Source of the DNA: SFEL01 sp964392455
Lineage (GTDB): Bacteria; Bacillota; Clostridia; Christensenellales; CAG-138
Length of the DNA: 64,000 nt
Direction of reading: 5' to 3'
Assembly (NCBI GenBank): GCA_964392455.1
Contig: CAYMPG010000002.1
Location: forward strand, 1 to 64,000
This document shows positions 35,680 through 44,521 of the stretch, piece after piece (position 1 is the first letter of the stretch; every line of letters starts with the position of its first letter). The translations under genes were made by a program, and so were the position numbers. The notes under the pieces are model-generated. The model searched no databases and was not told the DNA's origin. It saw only the letters and a list, made by a program, of their open reading frames with translations.

Positions 35680-35688
35680 ATTATACCA
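35680..35688 (-). promoter_or_regulatory. Extended -10 giving a leaderless transcript
   Basis: On the minus strand TGGTATAAT ends seven bases before ATG 35672, so the expected transcription start falls on or next to the A of the start codon. Confidence 0.6.
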
Positions 35689-35775
35689 TACTTTGGGCTG
35701 TGTACATATGGGGAAAAAGCCATACAGGGCAGGTATTTGTAAACATTCCGGGAGATGCACTGTGAATATTCGGAT

Positions 35776-35815
35776 TTGACATGGATTTTACATTACCCGG
35801 ATTTTGATTTTTACA
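35776..35815 (+). promoter_or_regulatory. PhoP-box-like direct repeats upstream of pstS
   Basis: TTGACA (35776), TTTACA (35787) and TTTACA (35810) occur at spacings of 11 and 23 bases, close to the 11-base phasing of PhoP/PhoB boxes. A TATATT -10 (35825-35830) follows. The encoded PhoP-PhoR pair at the end of the operon is the expected regulator. Confidence 0.55.
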
Positions 35816-35875
35816 TTGGCTCTGTATATTAAAGATGTAAACAGAAGATAAAGAGAAAAGGAGCGTAAATGAAGG

Positions 35876-36679
35876 ATGAAAAGGATACTGAGTATTGTAT
35901 TGATAGCGGCACTGGTACTGGGCTGTATGTCAGGCTGCACAGGCGGAGGGGAAAACACCGTTTCAACAGATGGCTCCACCTCCATGAGCAGGGTGATAGG
36001 TGCGCTGGGCGAGGCATTTGAGAGCAGCTCAGGCATAAAGGTCTCCTACAATGCCACAGGCTCCGGCAGCGGCATAAAGGCCGTGCTGGAGGGCCGGTGT
36101 GATATAGGCCTTTCCTCCCGCAGCCTTAAGGATGAAGAAATAGCGTCAGGCCTTATACAGACCACGCTGGCATATGACGGCATAGCCATCATAGTTAACC
36201 CGGATAACCCCGTATCAGGTCTTACGCTGGAGCAGATAGCCGATATATACACCGGGAAAATCACAAGCTGGAGCCAGGTGGGCGGCAGCGACAGCGATAT
36301 CGTGCTGATAGGCCGGGAGGCAAGCTCAGGCACACGGGATGGCTTTGAAACTATCACCGGCACTGAGGATGCCTGTATGTACCGGCAGGAGCTGCCGTCA
36401 AACGGGGACGTGATAGCCACTGTGGCGGGCAACCCCCAGGCCATTGGCTATGCTTCGATGGCTGCTGTAAAGGAAAGCGTAAAGGTGCTTTCGGTGAATG
36501 GGGTGGAGCCTGATGAGGAAACCGTAAGGAACGGAAGCTACAGCGTGCAGCGCCCCTTTGTGCTGGTAACAAGGGAGGATAGCCCCCTTTCTGAGGCTGC
36601 ACAGAGCTTCTTTGAGTATGCCACCTCAGGGGAGGCGAATGAGATAATTGCAGCGGCCGGCGTGGTCCCTGCAAACTGA
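35876..36679 (+). CDS. pstS: Phosphate ABC transporter substrate-binding lipoprotein PstS
   Basis: The 267-residue protein has a lipoprotein signal ending GCMSGC and the PBP-like phosphate-binding motifs: STSMSRVIGALGEAFE, SGSGIKAVLEG, IGLSSRSLKDEE, IYTGKITSW and GREASSGTRDGFE (phosphate-contacting Ser/Arg). It captures phosphate outside the cell for PstCAB. A GAAGG lies directly before ATG 35876 and AAAAGGAGC further upstream. Confidence 0.96.
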   Translation: MKRILSIVLIAALVLGCMSGCTGGGENTVSTDGSTSMSRVIGALGEAFESSSGIKVSYNATGSGSGIKAVLEGRCDIGLSSRSLKDEEIASGLIQTTLAYDGIAIIVNPDNPVSGLTLEQIADIYTGKITSWSQVGGSDSDIVLIGREASSGTRDGFETITGTEDACMYRQELPSNGDVIATVAGNPQAIGYASMAAVKESVKVLSVNGVEPDEETVRNGSYSVQRPFVLVTREDSPLSEAAQSFFEYATSGEANEIIAAAGVVPAN

Positions 36680-36710
36680 CCGGATGACCGGTAACGGAGG
36701 CGGCAGGCTG

Positions 36711-37583
36711 ATGAAGGTCAGGAAGGATACTGTGGAAAAGGCCGTGCAGGGTCTTTTCCTGATGCTGGGCCTTGTAACGGTAGGCTGTGTGCTGCTGATA
36801 GCGGCCTATCTGATAATTTCGGGTATACCGGCCATAGGCAGGATAGGGCTTGGCGAGTTTATGCTGGGCATGGAGTGGGCATCCGTTGCAGATGAGCCAA
36901 AGTACGGCATACTGCCCTTCCTGCTTACAAGCCTTTACGGCACGGCGGGAGCGATAGCCATAGGGGTGCCGGTGGGCTTTCTGGCGGCAGTGTATCAGGC
37001 AAAGCTGGCCCCCGCCCGGGCAAAGGCCCTTATGGAAAACGCAGTCAGCCTGCTGGCGGGCATACCCTCGGTGGTATACGGGCTGGTGGGGATGATGGCG
37101 CTGGTACCGGCTTTACGCAGGGCGTTTGCCCTGTCTGACGGGGCGAGCCTGCTTGCTGCCATTCTGGTGCTGGCGGTAATGATACTGCCTTCCATAATAA
37201 AGGTATCCGTCACGGCGCTGGAGGCAGTGCCAAAGGAATATGAGGATGCCTCACTTGCCCTTGGGGCAACGGCGGTGGAGACCTGCTTTCGCGTTTCCGT
37301 ACCGGCTGCAAAGAGCGGCATTGCGGCGGCGGTGGTGCTGGGCGTAGGGCGGGCCGTGGGGGAGACGATGGCGGTAATGATGGTGTGCGGCAGCGCACCC
37401 AATATGCCGGATTCCCTCTTTCAGAGCGTGCATTTTCTTACCACCATCGTGGGCAGCGAAATGGCCTATTCAGGCGGCCTGCAGCGGCAGGCGCTGTTTT
37501 CCATAGCACTGGTGCTGTTTCTGTTCATTATGGCCATAAATGCCCTGCTGAACTTTTTCCTCAAATGGCGAAAGGGGGAATGA
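36711..37583 (+). CDS. pstC: Phosphate ABC transporter permease PstC
   Basis: This is a 290-residue permease with six predicted helices and the PstC-type segment GIPSVVYGLVG, followed by EYEDASLALGAT in the EAA loop. ATG 36711 was preferred over in-frame ATGs at 36648 and 36684 because GGAGG lies ten bases upstream. It overlaps pstA by ATGA. Confidence 0.96.
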   Translation: MKVRKDTVEKAVQGLFLMLGLVTVGCVLLIAAYLIISGIPAIGRIGLGEFMLGMEWASVADEPKYGILPFLLTSLYGTAGAIAIGVPVGFLAAVYQAKLAPARAKALMENAVSLLAGIPSVVYGLVGMMALVPALRRAFALSDGASLLAAILVLAVMILPSIIKVSVTALEAVPKEYEDASLALGATAVETCFRVSVPAAKSGIAAAVVLGVGRAVGETMAVMMVCGSAPNMPDSLFQSVHFLTTIVGSEMAYSGGLQRQALFSIALVLFLFIMAINALLNFFLKWRKGE

Positions 37584-38443
37584 CAATGCTGCATGAAAGG
37601 CTGCCGGTAAGGCGAAGCTGCTATGTGCATCTTATGAAGGGGCTGATGCTGCTGTCAGTCATAGCCACGGCGGCTCTGGTGATATTTATGGCGGGCTACG
37701 TGGCGCTGAAGGGCGGGCCCCATATAAGCCTGGAATTTCTTTCCACAGGCGTAAGCTACATAAATCAGAGGATAGGTATACTGCCAAATATACTGAATAC
37801 CGTTTATATCATACTTGCTACCCTGGCAATAGCCTTGCCCCTCGGCGTGGGCGCAGCCATATACCTTAATGAATACGCCACAAACAGGAGGCTGGTGGGG
37901 ATAATAGAGTATGCCGCAGAGACCCTTTCAGGTATACCATCCATAATATACGGCCTTGTGGGGATGCTGCTGTTTTCAAATCATATGGGCTCCTGCCTTA
38001 TGGCGGGGGCGCTGACCCTTGTGATAATGAACCTGCCTACCATAATGCGTACTGCTCAGGAAAGCCTTAAGACCGTACCCCAGAGCTACAGGGAAGGGGC
38101 CTTTGGCCTTGGCGCCGGCAGGTGGAGGACTATCCGCACGGTGGTGCTGCCCGGGTGCGTGGATGGGGTTATTACGGGGTGCATATTGTCAGCAGGGCGG
38201 ATACTTGGCGAATCGGCGGCGCTGCTGTTTACGGCGGGCTTTGCCCATACGCTGAATGGCTTTTTTACCGGCCTTACCAGTGCAGGCTCCACATTGACTG
38301 TGGCCCTGTATGTATATGCAAAGATGGATGGAGAATTTGATGCGGCCTTTGCCATTGCGCTGGTATTGATGGTATTGACGGCATTGGTAAACCTGTGCGC
38401 CGTGGGCGTGAGAAAATACTTTCAAAGGAGGAACAGCCTGTGA
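37580..38443 (+). CDS. pstA: Phosphate ABC transporter permease PstA
   Basis: The 287-residue permease pairs with PstC. It has a first TM at about 23-47, the GIPSIIYGLVGMLLFSN segment and SYREGAFGLGAGRWRT in the EAA loop. I start at ATG 37580, overlapping the pstC stop, with AAAGGGGG upstream; a long in-frame extension upstream is just the other frame of pstC. It overlaps pstB by GTGA. Confidence 0.95.
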   Translation: MTMLHERLPVRRSCYVHLMKGLMLLSVIATAALVIFMAGYVALKGGPHISLEFLSTGVSYINQRIGILPNILNTVYIILATLAIALPLGVGAAIYLNEYATNRRLVGIIEYAAETLSGIPSIIYGLVGMLLFSNHMGSCLMAGALTLVIMNLPTIMRTAQESLKTVPQSYREGAFGLGAGRWRTIRTVVLPGCVDGVITGCILSAGRILGESAALLFTAGFAHTLNGFFTGLTSAGSTLTVALYVYAKMDGEFDAAFAIALVLMVLTALVNLCAVGVRKYFQRRNSL

Positions 38444-39192
38444 ATATTATGACGGCGGATAAGCTGTGCCTGTGGTATGGCAATATCCAGGCGCTGGATG
38501 ATATCAGCATAGGCATACCGGATAAAAGCATTACGGCGCTGATAGGCCCATCCGGCTGCGGAAAGTCCACCTTTCTAAAAACGCTGAACCGTATGAATGA
38601 TCTTGTCCCGGGCGTAAGGCTTGCAGGGGAGGTGCGCTATCAGGGGGAGGATATATATGCCCCCGGTGTAAACGTAAATGAGCTCAGGCGGCAGGTGGGC
38701 ATGGTGTTTCAAAAGCCAAATCCTTTTCCCATGAGCATATATGACAATATCGCCTACGGCCCCCGCACCCATGGCATCACTTCCCGGGCAAAGCTGGATG
38801 AGATAGTGGAGCAGTCCCTGCGGGCTGCCGCCATATGGGAGGAAACAAAGGACAGGCTGAAAAAGAGCGCCCTGGGCTTATCCGGAGGGCAGCAGCAGAG
38901 GATATGCATCGCCCGGGCGCTGGCAGTGGAGCCCCAGGTGCTGCTGATGGATGAGCCAACCTCAGCCCTGGACCCAATATCAACATCCAGAATAGAGGAG
39001 CTTGCGATTTCGCTTAAGGAAAAGTATACTATCGTCATCGTAACGCACAATATGCAGCAGGCTGCCCGCATTTCAGACCAAACTGCCTTTTTTCTGCTGG
39101 GAAAGCTCATTGAATACAGGGACACGGAGGCCCTGTTTTCTCAGCCGGAGGATAAGCGCACCGAGGATTATATTACGGGGAGGTTTGGATAA
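38440..39192 (+). CDS. pstB: Phosphate ABC transporter ATPase PstB
   Basis: The 250-residue ATPase shows Walker A GPSGCGKSTF, PstB-typical VGMVFQKPNPFPMSIYDN, signature LSGGQQQRICIARAL, Walker B VLLMDEPTSALDP and switch VTHNMQQ. The start is GTG 38440 with AAAGGAGG upstream, overlapping pstA. Its stop overlaps the phoU ATG by one base. Confidence 0.97.
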   Translation: MNIMTADKLCLWYGNIQALDDISIGIPDKSITALIGPSGCGKSTFLKTLNRMNDLVPGVRLAGEVRYQGEDIYAPGVNVNELRRQVGMVFQKPNPFPMSIYDNIAYGPRTHGITSRAKLDEIVEQSLRAAAIWEETKDRLKKSALGLSGGQQQRICIARALAVEPQVLLMDEPTSALDPISTSRIEELAISLKEKYTIVIVTHNMQQAARISDQTAFFLLGKLIEYRDTEALFSQPEDKRTEDYITGRFG

Positions 39193-39848
39193 TGCGGAGC
39201 CGTTTTGATGAGCAGCTTGCCCTTTTAAACAGGGAAATGATAAAAATGGGGGCCCTGTGCGAGGAGGCGATAACCCTTGCATCCTCAGCCCTTACTGAGG
39301 GGGATATATCCCTTGCCAATCAGGTAGCCCGCCGGGATAGGGAAATAGACCAGATAGAGCGGGATATAGAGGGCCTGTGCATGAGGCTGCTCCTGCAGCA
39401 GCAGCCTGTTGCCCGGGATCTGCGGCAGATATCGGCCGCCCTGAAGATGATTACGGACATGGAGCGCATCGGAGACCAGGCCGAGGATATAGCAGAGATA
39501 GTTACCTTTCTGGATGGGCGCAGCGTCGGCGGGCATACCCGCCTGAAGGAAATGGCGGCGGCCGCAATAGGCATGGTAACGGACAGCGTGGATGCATATG
39601 TCAGGCGGGATATAGTGCTGGCACAATCCGTAATTGACCATGACGATGTGGTGGATGAGGGGTTTCTTGCCGTAAAAAGGCAGCTTATAGAGCTTATAGC
39701 CGCAGACCCTTCGGAGGGAGAGTATGCGCTGGATATACTGATGATAGCAAAATACCTTGAGCGCATAGGAGACCACGCAACGAACCTTGCGGAGTGGGTC
39801 ATCTATGGGGTAACGGGCGTTCACAAAAGCGAGGAGGAAAACGGATGA
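39192..39848 (+). CDS. phoU: Phosphate signalling protein PhoU
   Basis: The 218-residue protein is made of two PhoU repeats, each with the E/DxxxD metal-binding pattern (ITDMERIGDQAEDIAE and YLERIGDHATNLAEW). PhoU links PstB to the sensor kinase so that the Pho response stays off when phosphate is plentiful. It overlaps pstB (TAATG) and the response-regulator gene (ATGA). Confidence 0.96.
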   Translation: MRSRFDEQLALLNREMIKMGALCEEAITLASSALTEGDISLANQVARRDREIDQIERDIEGLCMRLLLQQQPVARDLRQISAALKMITDMERIGDQAEDIAEIVTFLDGRSVGGHTRLKEMAAAAIGMVTDSVDAYVRRDIVLAQSVIDHDDVVDEGFLAVKRQLIELIAADPSEGEYALDILMIAKYLERIGDHATNLAEWVIYGVTGVHKSEEENG

Positions 39849-40519
39849 TATGGTGCGTAGAGGATGATGGGGCAATACGGGATATAGAGGTATACGCCCT
39901 GCGCTCCACCGGCTTTGAAGCAAGGGGCTTTGCCGATGGAGCCGCCTTCTGGGAGGCGCTGCAGACAGAGCGCCCGGAGCTTGCCGTGCTGGACGTGATG
40001 CTGCCCGGGATAGACGGGGTGGAGCTGCTGAGAAGAATACGCTCAGATGCACGGCTCGCTGATATGCCGGTTATAATGGCAACGGCCCGCGGAGAGGAGT
40101 ATGATAAAATACAGAGCCTGGATTTGGGGGCGGACGATTATGTGGTGAAGCCATTTGGCGTTATGGAGCTGGTATCCCGCATAAAGGCAGTGCTGCGCCG
40201 CTATCAGGGCGCAGGGGTGCAGAAGCTGCTGAAGCTGGGCGAGCTGACGCTCAATCTTGATGAGCATACGGTTACGGTGGGCGGTGAGCGGGTGCAGCTT
40301 ACTTATAAGGAATACGAGCTGCTGCGCCTGTTTTTATCCCATCCGGGCACGGCGTTTACCCGCAGCCAGCTTTTTGCAGAGGTGTGGGGGGATGACTATG
40401 TGGGCGAAACAAGGACCCTGGATATGCACATCCGCACCCTGAGGCAAAAGCTTGGAAGCTATGGAAAATACATAGAAACGGTACGCAATGTGGGGTATCG
40501 TATGGAGGTGCGGCCGTGA
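39845..40519 (+). CDS. phoP: OmpR-family response regulator, PhoP/PhoB type
   Basis: The 224-residue protein has a receiver domain (acidic pair EDD near residue 6, phospho-acceptor Asp in AVLDVMLPG near 50, Lys in YVVKPFG near 101) and a C-terminal winged-helix OmpR DNA-binding domain (TRSQLFAEVWG...GETRTLDMHIRTLRQKLG). ATG 39845 has GGAGGAAAAC upstream. Its place in the pst operon makes it the phosphate-response regulator; the name phoP or phoB depends on convention. Confidence 0.92.
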   Translation: MIWCVEDDGAIRDIEVYALRSTGFEARGFADGAAFWEALQTERPELAVLDVMLPGIDGVELLRRIRSDARLADMPVIMATARGEEYDKIQSLDLGADDYVVKPFGVMELVSRIKAVLRRYQGAGVQKLLKLGELTLNLDEHTVTVGGERVQLTYKEYELLRLFLSHPGTAFTRSQLFAEVWGDDYVGETRTLDMHIRTLRQKLGSYGKYIETVRNVGYRMEVRP

Positions 40520-42168
40520 CTGAAAAGATATTCCGCTCCATAATGGCGGCGGCGGGGTGCGTATTGCTGGCCTGCATACTTATCATTATGGGGTGCCTGT
40601 ATGAGTACTTTGGAGATGTGCAGACAAAGCAGCTTGAGGACGAGCTGGCCTTTGCGGCGGCAGGGGTAGAGGCTTCAGGGCAGGCCTATCTTGATGGGCT
40701 TAGCGCAGGCAACAACCGCCTTACCTGGATTGCAGCCGATGGGGCTGTGCTTTACGATGCCGAGGCGGATAAGCATACCATGGAAAACCATGCCCTTCGG
40801 GAAGAGGTGCATGAGGCGCTGACCACCGGCGAGGGCACCAGCATACGCTATTCAAATACGCTGCTTGAAAAGACGGTTTACTGTGCAAGGCGGCTGTCTG
40901 ATGGAACGGTGCTGAGAATATCTGCCAGCACTGCCAGCATGGGGCTATTGGCCTTTGGAATGATGCAGCCAATATGCGCCGTGCTGATAATAACGCTGGT
41001 GCTTGCGTTTCTGCTTGCAAATCGCCTTTCAAAGCGTATAGTGGAGCCGCTGAACAGCCTTGACCTTGACCATCCCCTGGAGAATAAGACCTACGATGAG
41101 CTTGCCCCGCTGCTGACTCGCATAAGCCAGCAGCGCCGCCAGATAGATGCCCAGCTTCGCAGGCTGCAGCAGAAAAAGGAAGAATTTGACCAGATCACCT
41201 CCAGCATGAGGGAAGGGCTGGTGCTGCTCAATGGCAGCGGCACGGTACTCAGCATAAACCCGGCGGCGGAGCGGCTTTTTCATGCGGATGACGGTGCCGT
41301 CGGCAGGGACTTTCTTACCGTAGAGCGGGGGAGCGAGCTCAATGAGGCGCTGGACAGGGCGCTGAAGGATGGACACAGCGAGATATGCATCCAGCGGGAT
41401 GCAAGGGAATACCAGATAGATATCAGCAGAATAGATTCCGGGGATGCCCCGGCAGGCCTTGTGCTGCTGAGCTTTGATGTGACGGAGAAAATCAATGGGG
41501 AGCGCTCCCGCAGGGAGTTTACAGCCAATGTATCCCATGAGCTGAAAACTCCCCTTACGGCCATACTTGCAGGCAGCGAAATGATAGAGAACGGCATGGT
41601 AAGAGCGGAGGATGTGCCCCGGTTCATAGGCCACATACACAATGAGGCGGCACGGCTGCTGACGCTGATAGAGGATATAATCCGCCTGTCCCAATTGGAC
41701 GAGGGGGCAGAGCTGCCCACTGAAATCGTGGATATTGTAGACGTGGTGCAGGAGGCGGCAGAGCAGCTAAGGGAAAAGGCCAATAAGCATAAGGTGGAGA
41801 TAAGCGTTCAGCTGGAGGGCTGCCGGGTAGAGGGAGTTTCCAGGCTGATACATGAGATCGTGTACAATCTTATGGATAATGCAATAAAGTACAATGTGCC
41901 GGGTGGCAGCGTGAAGGCATCTGTTACGGCTGATGGTGTGCTTGCTGTGGCGGATACCGGCATAGGTATCCCGCCGGAGCATCAGGAGCGGGTATTTGAA
42001 AGGTTTTACAGGGTGGATAAAAGCCATTCAAAGCAGATAGGCGGCACAGGGCTGGGCCTTTCCATAGTAAAGCATGCCTGTGCCTACCTTGGTGCAGGCG
42101 TAAAGCTTAAAAGCGAGGCCGGCAGGGGCACGGTCATTCAGGTGGATTTCAGCAGGAGGAGGGTGTAA
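40516..42168 (+). CDS. phoR: Sensor histidine kinase, PhoR type
   Basis: This 550-residue membrane kinase has TM1 (about 9-31), an extracytoplasmic domain, TM2 (about 143-172), a PAS domain (about 225-320) and the kinase core: H-box FTANVSHELKTPL, N-box NLMDNAIKYN, DTGIGIPPE and GGTGLGLSIVK. It starts with GTG overlapping the regulator stop. It phosphorylates the adjacent PhoP-like protein under phosphate limitation, with PstB-PhoU as the probable input. Confidence 0.93.
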   Translation: MTEKIFRSIMAAAGCVLLACILIIMGCLYEYFGDVQTKQLEDELAFAAAGVEASGQAYLDGLSAGNNRLTWIAADGAVLYDAEADKHTMENHALREEVHEALTTGEGTSIRYSNTLLEKTVYCARRLSDGTVLRISASTASMGLLAFGMMQPICAVLIITLVLAFLLANRLSKRIVEPLNSLDLDHPLENKTYDELAPLLTRISQQRRQIDAQLRRLQQKKEEFDQITSSMREGLVLLNGSGTVLSINPAAERLFHADDGAVGRDFLTVERGSELNEALDRALKDGHSEICIQRDAREYQIDISRIDSGDAPAGLVLLSFDVTEKINGERSRREFTANVSHELKTPLTAILAGSEMIENGMVRAEDVPRFIGHIHNEAARLLTLIEDIIRLSQLDEGAELPTEIVDIVDVVQEAAEQLREKANKHKVEISVQLEGCRVEGVSRLIHEIVYNLMDNAIKYNVPGGSVKASVTADGVLAVADTGIGIPPEHQERVFERFYRVDKSHSKQIGGTGLGLSIVKHACAYLGAGVKLKSEAGRGTVIQVDFSRRRV

Positions 42169-42173
42169 AGCAT

Positions 42174-43034
42174 ATGTGGATAGTGTTTGCGCTTGGGTCG
42201 GCGCTGTTTGCGGGGCTGACGTCAATACTTGCAAAGTGCGGCATACGAAAGACAGATTCCACCCTGGCAACGGCTATCCGCACTATAGTGGTGCTTATCT
42301 TTTCCTGGGGCATGGTGTTTATCGTAGGCTCACAGGGGCAGCTTCATACCGTAGAGCGGGAAACGGTTGTGTTTCTTGTGCTTTCCGGCCTTACAACGGG
42401 CGCAAGCTGGCTGTGCTATTACAGGGCGCTGCAGCTTGGCAGCGTAAGCAGGGTGGTGCCTATTGATAAATCCAGCACGGTGCTCACAATAGTGCTGGCT
42501 GCGGTGCTGCTGAAGGAAAGCGTGAGCCTGACTAAGGGCATAGGCGCAGGGCTGATTGCGGCAGGCACCCTTTTGATGACGGAGATAGGCAGGGGTGGCG
42601 AGGCAAAGGAAAAGGATAGCAGATGGCTGTGGTATGCGCTGGGCTCCGCATTGTTTGCAAGCCTGACCGCCATACTGGGCAAGCTCGGCATATCCGCCGT
42701 GGAATCCAACCTTGGCACGGCCATACGCACAGGGGTGGTGCTGGCCATGTCCTGGATGATGGTATTTGTCAAGGGCAGGCAGAGTGCGCTGGGGGAAATA
42801 CCAAAAAATGAGCTGGGGTTTATCTGCCTTTCCGGCCTCGCAACGGGCGCAAGCTGGCTGTGCTATTACAAGGCCCTGCAGGAGGGCCCTGCAAGCGTGG
42901 TGGTGCCGGTGGATAAGCTCAGCATACTGGTCACGATAATATTTTCCCGGGTGGTGTTTCATGAAAAGCTGTCAGCAAGGGCTATGATTGGCCTTGTGGC
43001 CATAGTAGGCGGCACGCTGCTGATGGTGGTTTAG
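42174..43034 (+). CDS. EamA/DMT superfamily transporter
   Basis: The 286-residue integral membrane protein has about ten helices in two tandem EamA repeats (residues 1-140 and 145-286). AGGAGGG ends ten bases upstream. The halves share FALGSALFAGLTSILAKCGI-like and TGASWLCYY segments; 30 bases are identical between them (42394-42423 and 42841-42870). DMT proteins export amino acids or metabolites; the substrate is not readable. It directly follows phoR and may be read from the pst operon. Confidence 0.9.
   Translation: MWIVFALGSALFAGLTSILAKCGIRKTDSTLATAIRTIVVLIFSWGMVFIVGSQGQLHTVERETVVFLVLSGLTTGASWLCYYRALQLGSVSRVVPIDKSSTVLTIVLAAVLLKESVSLTKGIGAGLIAAGTLLMTEIGRGGEAKEKDSRWLWYALGSALFASLTAILGKLGISAVESNLGTAIRTGVVLAMSWMMVFVKGRQSALGEIPKNELGFICLSGLATGASWLCYYKALQEGPASVVVPVDKLSILVTIIFSRVVFHEKLSARAMIGLVAIVGGTLLMVV
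42394..42423 (+). repeat. Intragenic 30-base repeat, copy 1
   Basis: This stretch is identical to 42841-42870 and encodes TTGASWLCYY/ATGASWLCYY in the two halves of the EamA transporter. Confidence 0.9.
42841..42870 (+). repeat. Intragenic 30-base repeat, copy 2
   Basis: This is the second copy of the repeat described at 42394-42423. Confidence 0.9.
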
Positions 43035-43055
43035 TGCATTTATCCGATATATCAG

Positions 43056-43093
43056 GGCTCATCCGGCCCTTTCAGGCCCGGGTGAGCCTTTTT
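43056..43093 (+). terminator. Terminator after the pst-phoPR-EamA unit
   Basis: GGCTCATCCGG pairs with CCGGGTGAGCC (one wobble) and five Ts follow. Confidence 0.85.
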
Positions 43094-43135
43094 GTGTATA
43101 TGAAAAATAGCTGAAAATGCGAAAAATGCAGGGCC

Positions 43136-43172
43136 AATAGCTTGTTTCCTTATGGGAAGGGGGTAAGCTATT
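43136..43172 (+). promoter_or_regulatory. Two-stem inverted repeat upstream of the glycolytic operon
   Basis: AATAGCTT (43136-43143) pairs with AAGCTATT (43165-43172), enclosing a TTCC/GGAA hairpin and a GGGGG strip. It has no T tract and lies upstream of the probable promoter at 43215, so it looks like a protein-binding site more than a leader RNA. Confidence 0.4.
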
Positions 43173-43214
43173 CAAATAAGCAATATGAAAACAATATGCG
43201 GAATCCATAAGATG

Positions 43215-43223
43215 TGATAAAAT
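43215..43223 (+). promoter_or_regulatory. Probable extended -10 of the pgk operon
   Basis: TGATAAAAT lies about 75 bases upstream of pgk. No clear -35 was seen. Confidence 0.4.
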
Positions 43224-43298
43224 AAACAATATAAGATTATGATAATATGCCGGAATTCGTGCATACGGATAGCGGCTTAAATTTGGAGGTATAGAATT

Positions 43299-44486
43299 AT
43301 GGCAAAAAAGACCATTCAGGATGTTGACGTTAAGGGCCTTAAGGTGCTTGTGCGTGTGGACTATAACGTGCCCCTCAATGAGGATGGCACCATTTCAGAC
43401 GATAAGCGCATAGTCGCCTCCCTGCCCACGGTAAAGTATCTGCTGGACAATGGCGCCAGGGTGATACTCTGCTCCCATCTGGGCCGCCCCAAGGGCGAGC
43501 GCAAGATGGAGTTTTCCCTTGCCCCTGTTGCAAAGCGCCTGGGCGAGCTGCTTGATGGCGTAAAGGTGACCTTTGCTCCCGATTGCATCGGCGAGGAAGT
43601 GGAGGCGCTTGCTGCCCAGCTTAACCCCGGCGAAATACTGCTCCTTGAGAACCTGCGCTTCCACAAGGAGGAGGAGAAGAACGATCCCGAGTTTGCAAAG
43701 AAGCTTGCTTCCCTTGCAGAGCTTTACGTTTCTGATGCCTTTGGTACGGTCCATCGTGCCCATGCTTCCACCGTGGGCGTGGCAGATTACCTTCCCGCAG
43801 TGGCAGGCTTCCTTATCGGCAAGGAGCTGTCCGTAATGGGCGAGGCGCTGGAGAATCCCGTGCGTCCTCTGGTGGCCATACTGGGCGGCGCAAAGGTAAA
43901 GGATAAGATAGGCGTTATTACCAACCTGCTCAATAAGTGCGATACCCTTATTATCGGCGGCGGCATGGCCTATACCTTCTACAAGGCAAAGGGCTATGAG
44001 GTGGGCGATTCTCTGCTGGATGAGGCCAATGTGGGCCTTGCAGCAGAGCTTATGGAGACTGCCCGGGCAAAGGGCGTAAAGATGCTGCTGCCCATCGATA
44101 ACGTTATAGCCACGGACTTTGCTCCGGATGCAGAGCATAAGCAGGTGCCCGCAGATCAGTTCCCCAAGGGCTGGCAGGGCATGGATATAGGCGAAAAGAC
44201 CGCAGCCATGTTTGCTGAGGAGGTCAAAAAGGCCGGTACCGTTATCTGGAACGGGCCCATGGGCGTATTTGAATTCCCCACCTTTGCAAAGGGCACCGAG
44301 GCTGTAGCCGAGGCCTGTGCCCAGAGCAATGCCATAACCATAGTGGGCGGCGGCGATTCTGCCAGCGCCATAACAAAGCTGGGCTATGCCGATAAAATCA
44401 CCCATATTTCCACCGGCGGCGGCGCAAGCCTTGAGTTCCTTGAGGGAAAGACCCTGCCCGGCGTAGCTGCACTCAACGACAAATAA
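43299..44486 (+). CDS. pgk: Phosphoglycerate kinase
   Basis: This cytosolic glycolytic enzyme transfers phosphate between 1,3-bisphosphoglycerate and ADP. The 395 residues match the family: VRVDYNVPL near the N-terminus, SHLGRPKG, the GTVHRAHAS substrate loop, LGGAKVKDKIGV and the nucleotide-binding GGGDSASA near the C-terminus. TTGGAGG precedes the start. It is the first gene of a pgk-tpiA-gpmI operon; gap is not in front of it, as it is in many Bacillota. Confidence 0.98.
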   Translation: MAKKTIQDVDVKGLKVLVRVDYNVPLNEDGTISDDKRIVASLPTVKYLLDNGARVILCSHLGRPKGERKMEFSLAPVAKRLGELLDGVKVTFAPDCIGEEVEALAAQLNPGEILLLENLRFHKEEEKNDPEFAKKLASLAELYVSDAFGTVHRAHASTVGVADYLPAVAGFLIGKELSVMGEALENPVRPLVAILGGAKVKDKIGVITNLLNKCDTLIIGGGMAYTFYKAKGYEVGDSLLDEANVGLAAELMETARAKGVKMLLPIDNVIATDFAPDAEHKQVPADQFPKGWQGMDIGEKTAAMFAEEVKKAGTVIWNGPMGVFEFPTFAKGTEAVAEACAQSNAITIVGGGDSASAITKLGYADKITHISTGGGASLEFLEGKTLPGVAALNDK

Positions 44487-44521
44487 TTCAGGATTTTTAC
44501 AGAGAAACGGAGATAGATACC

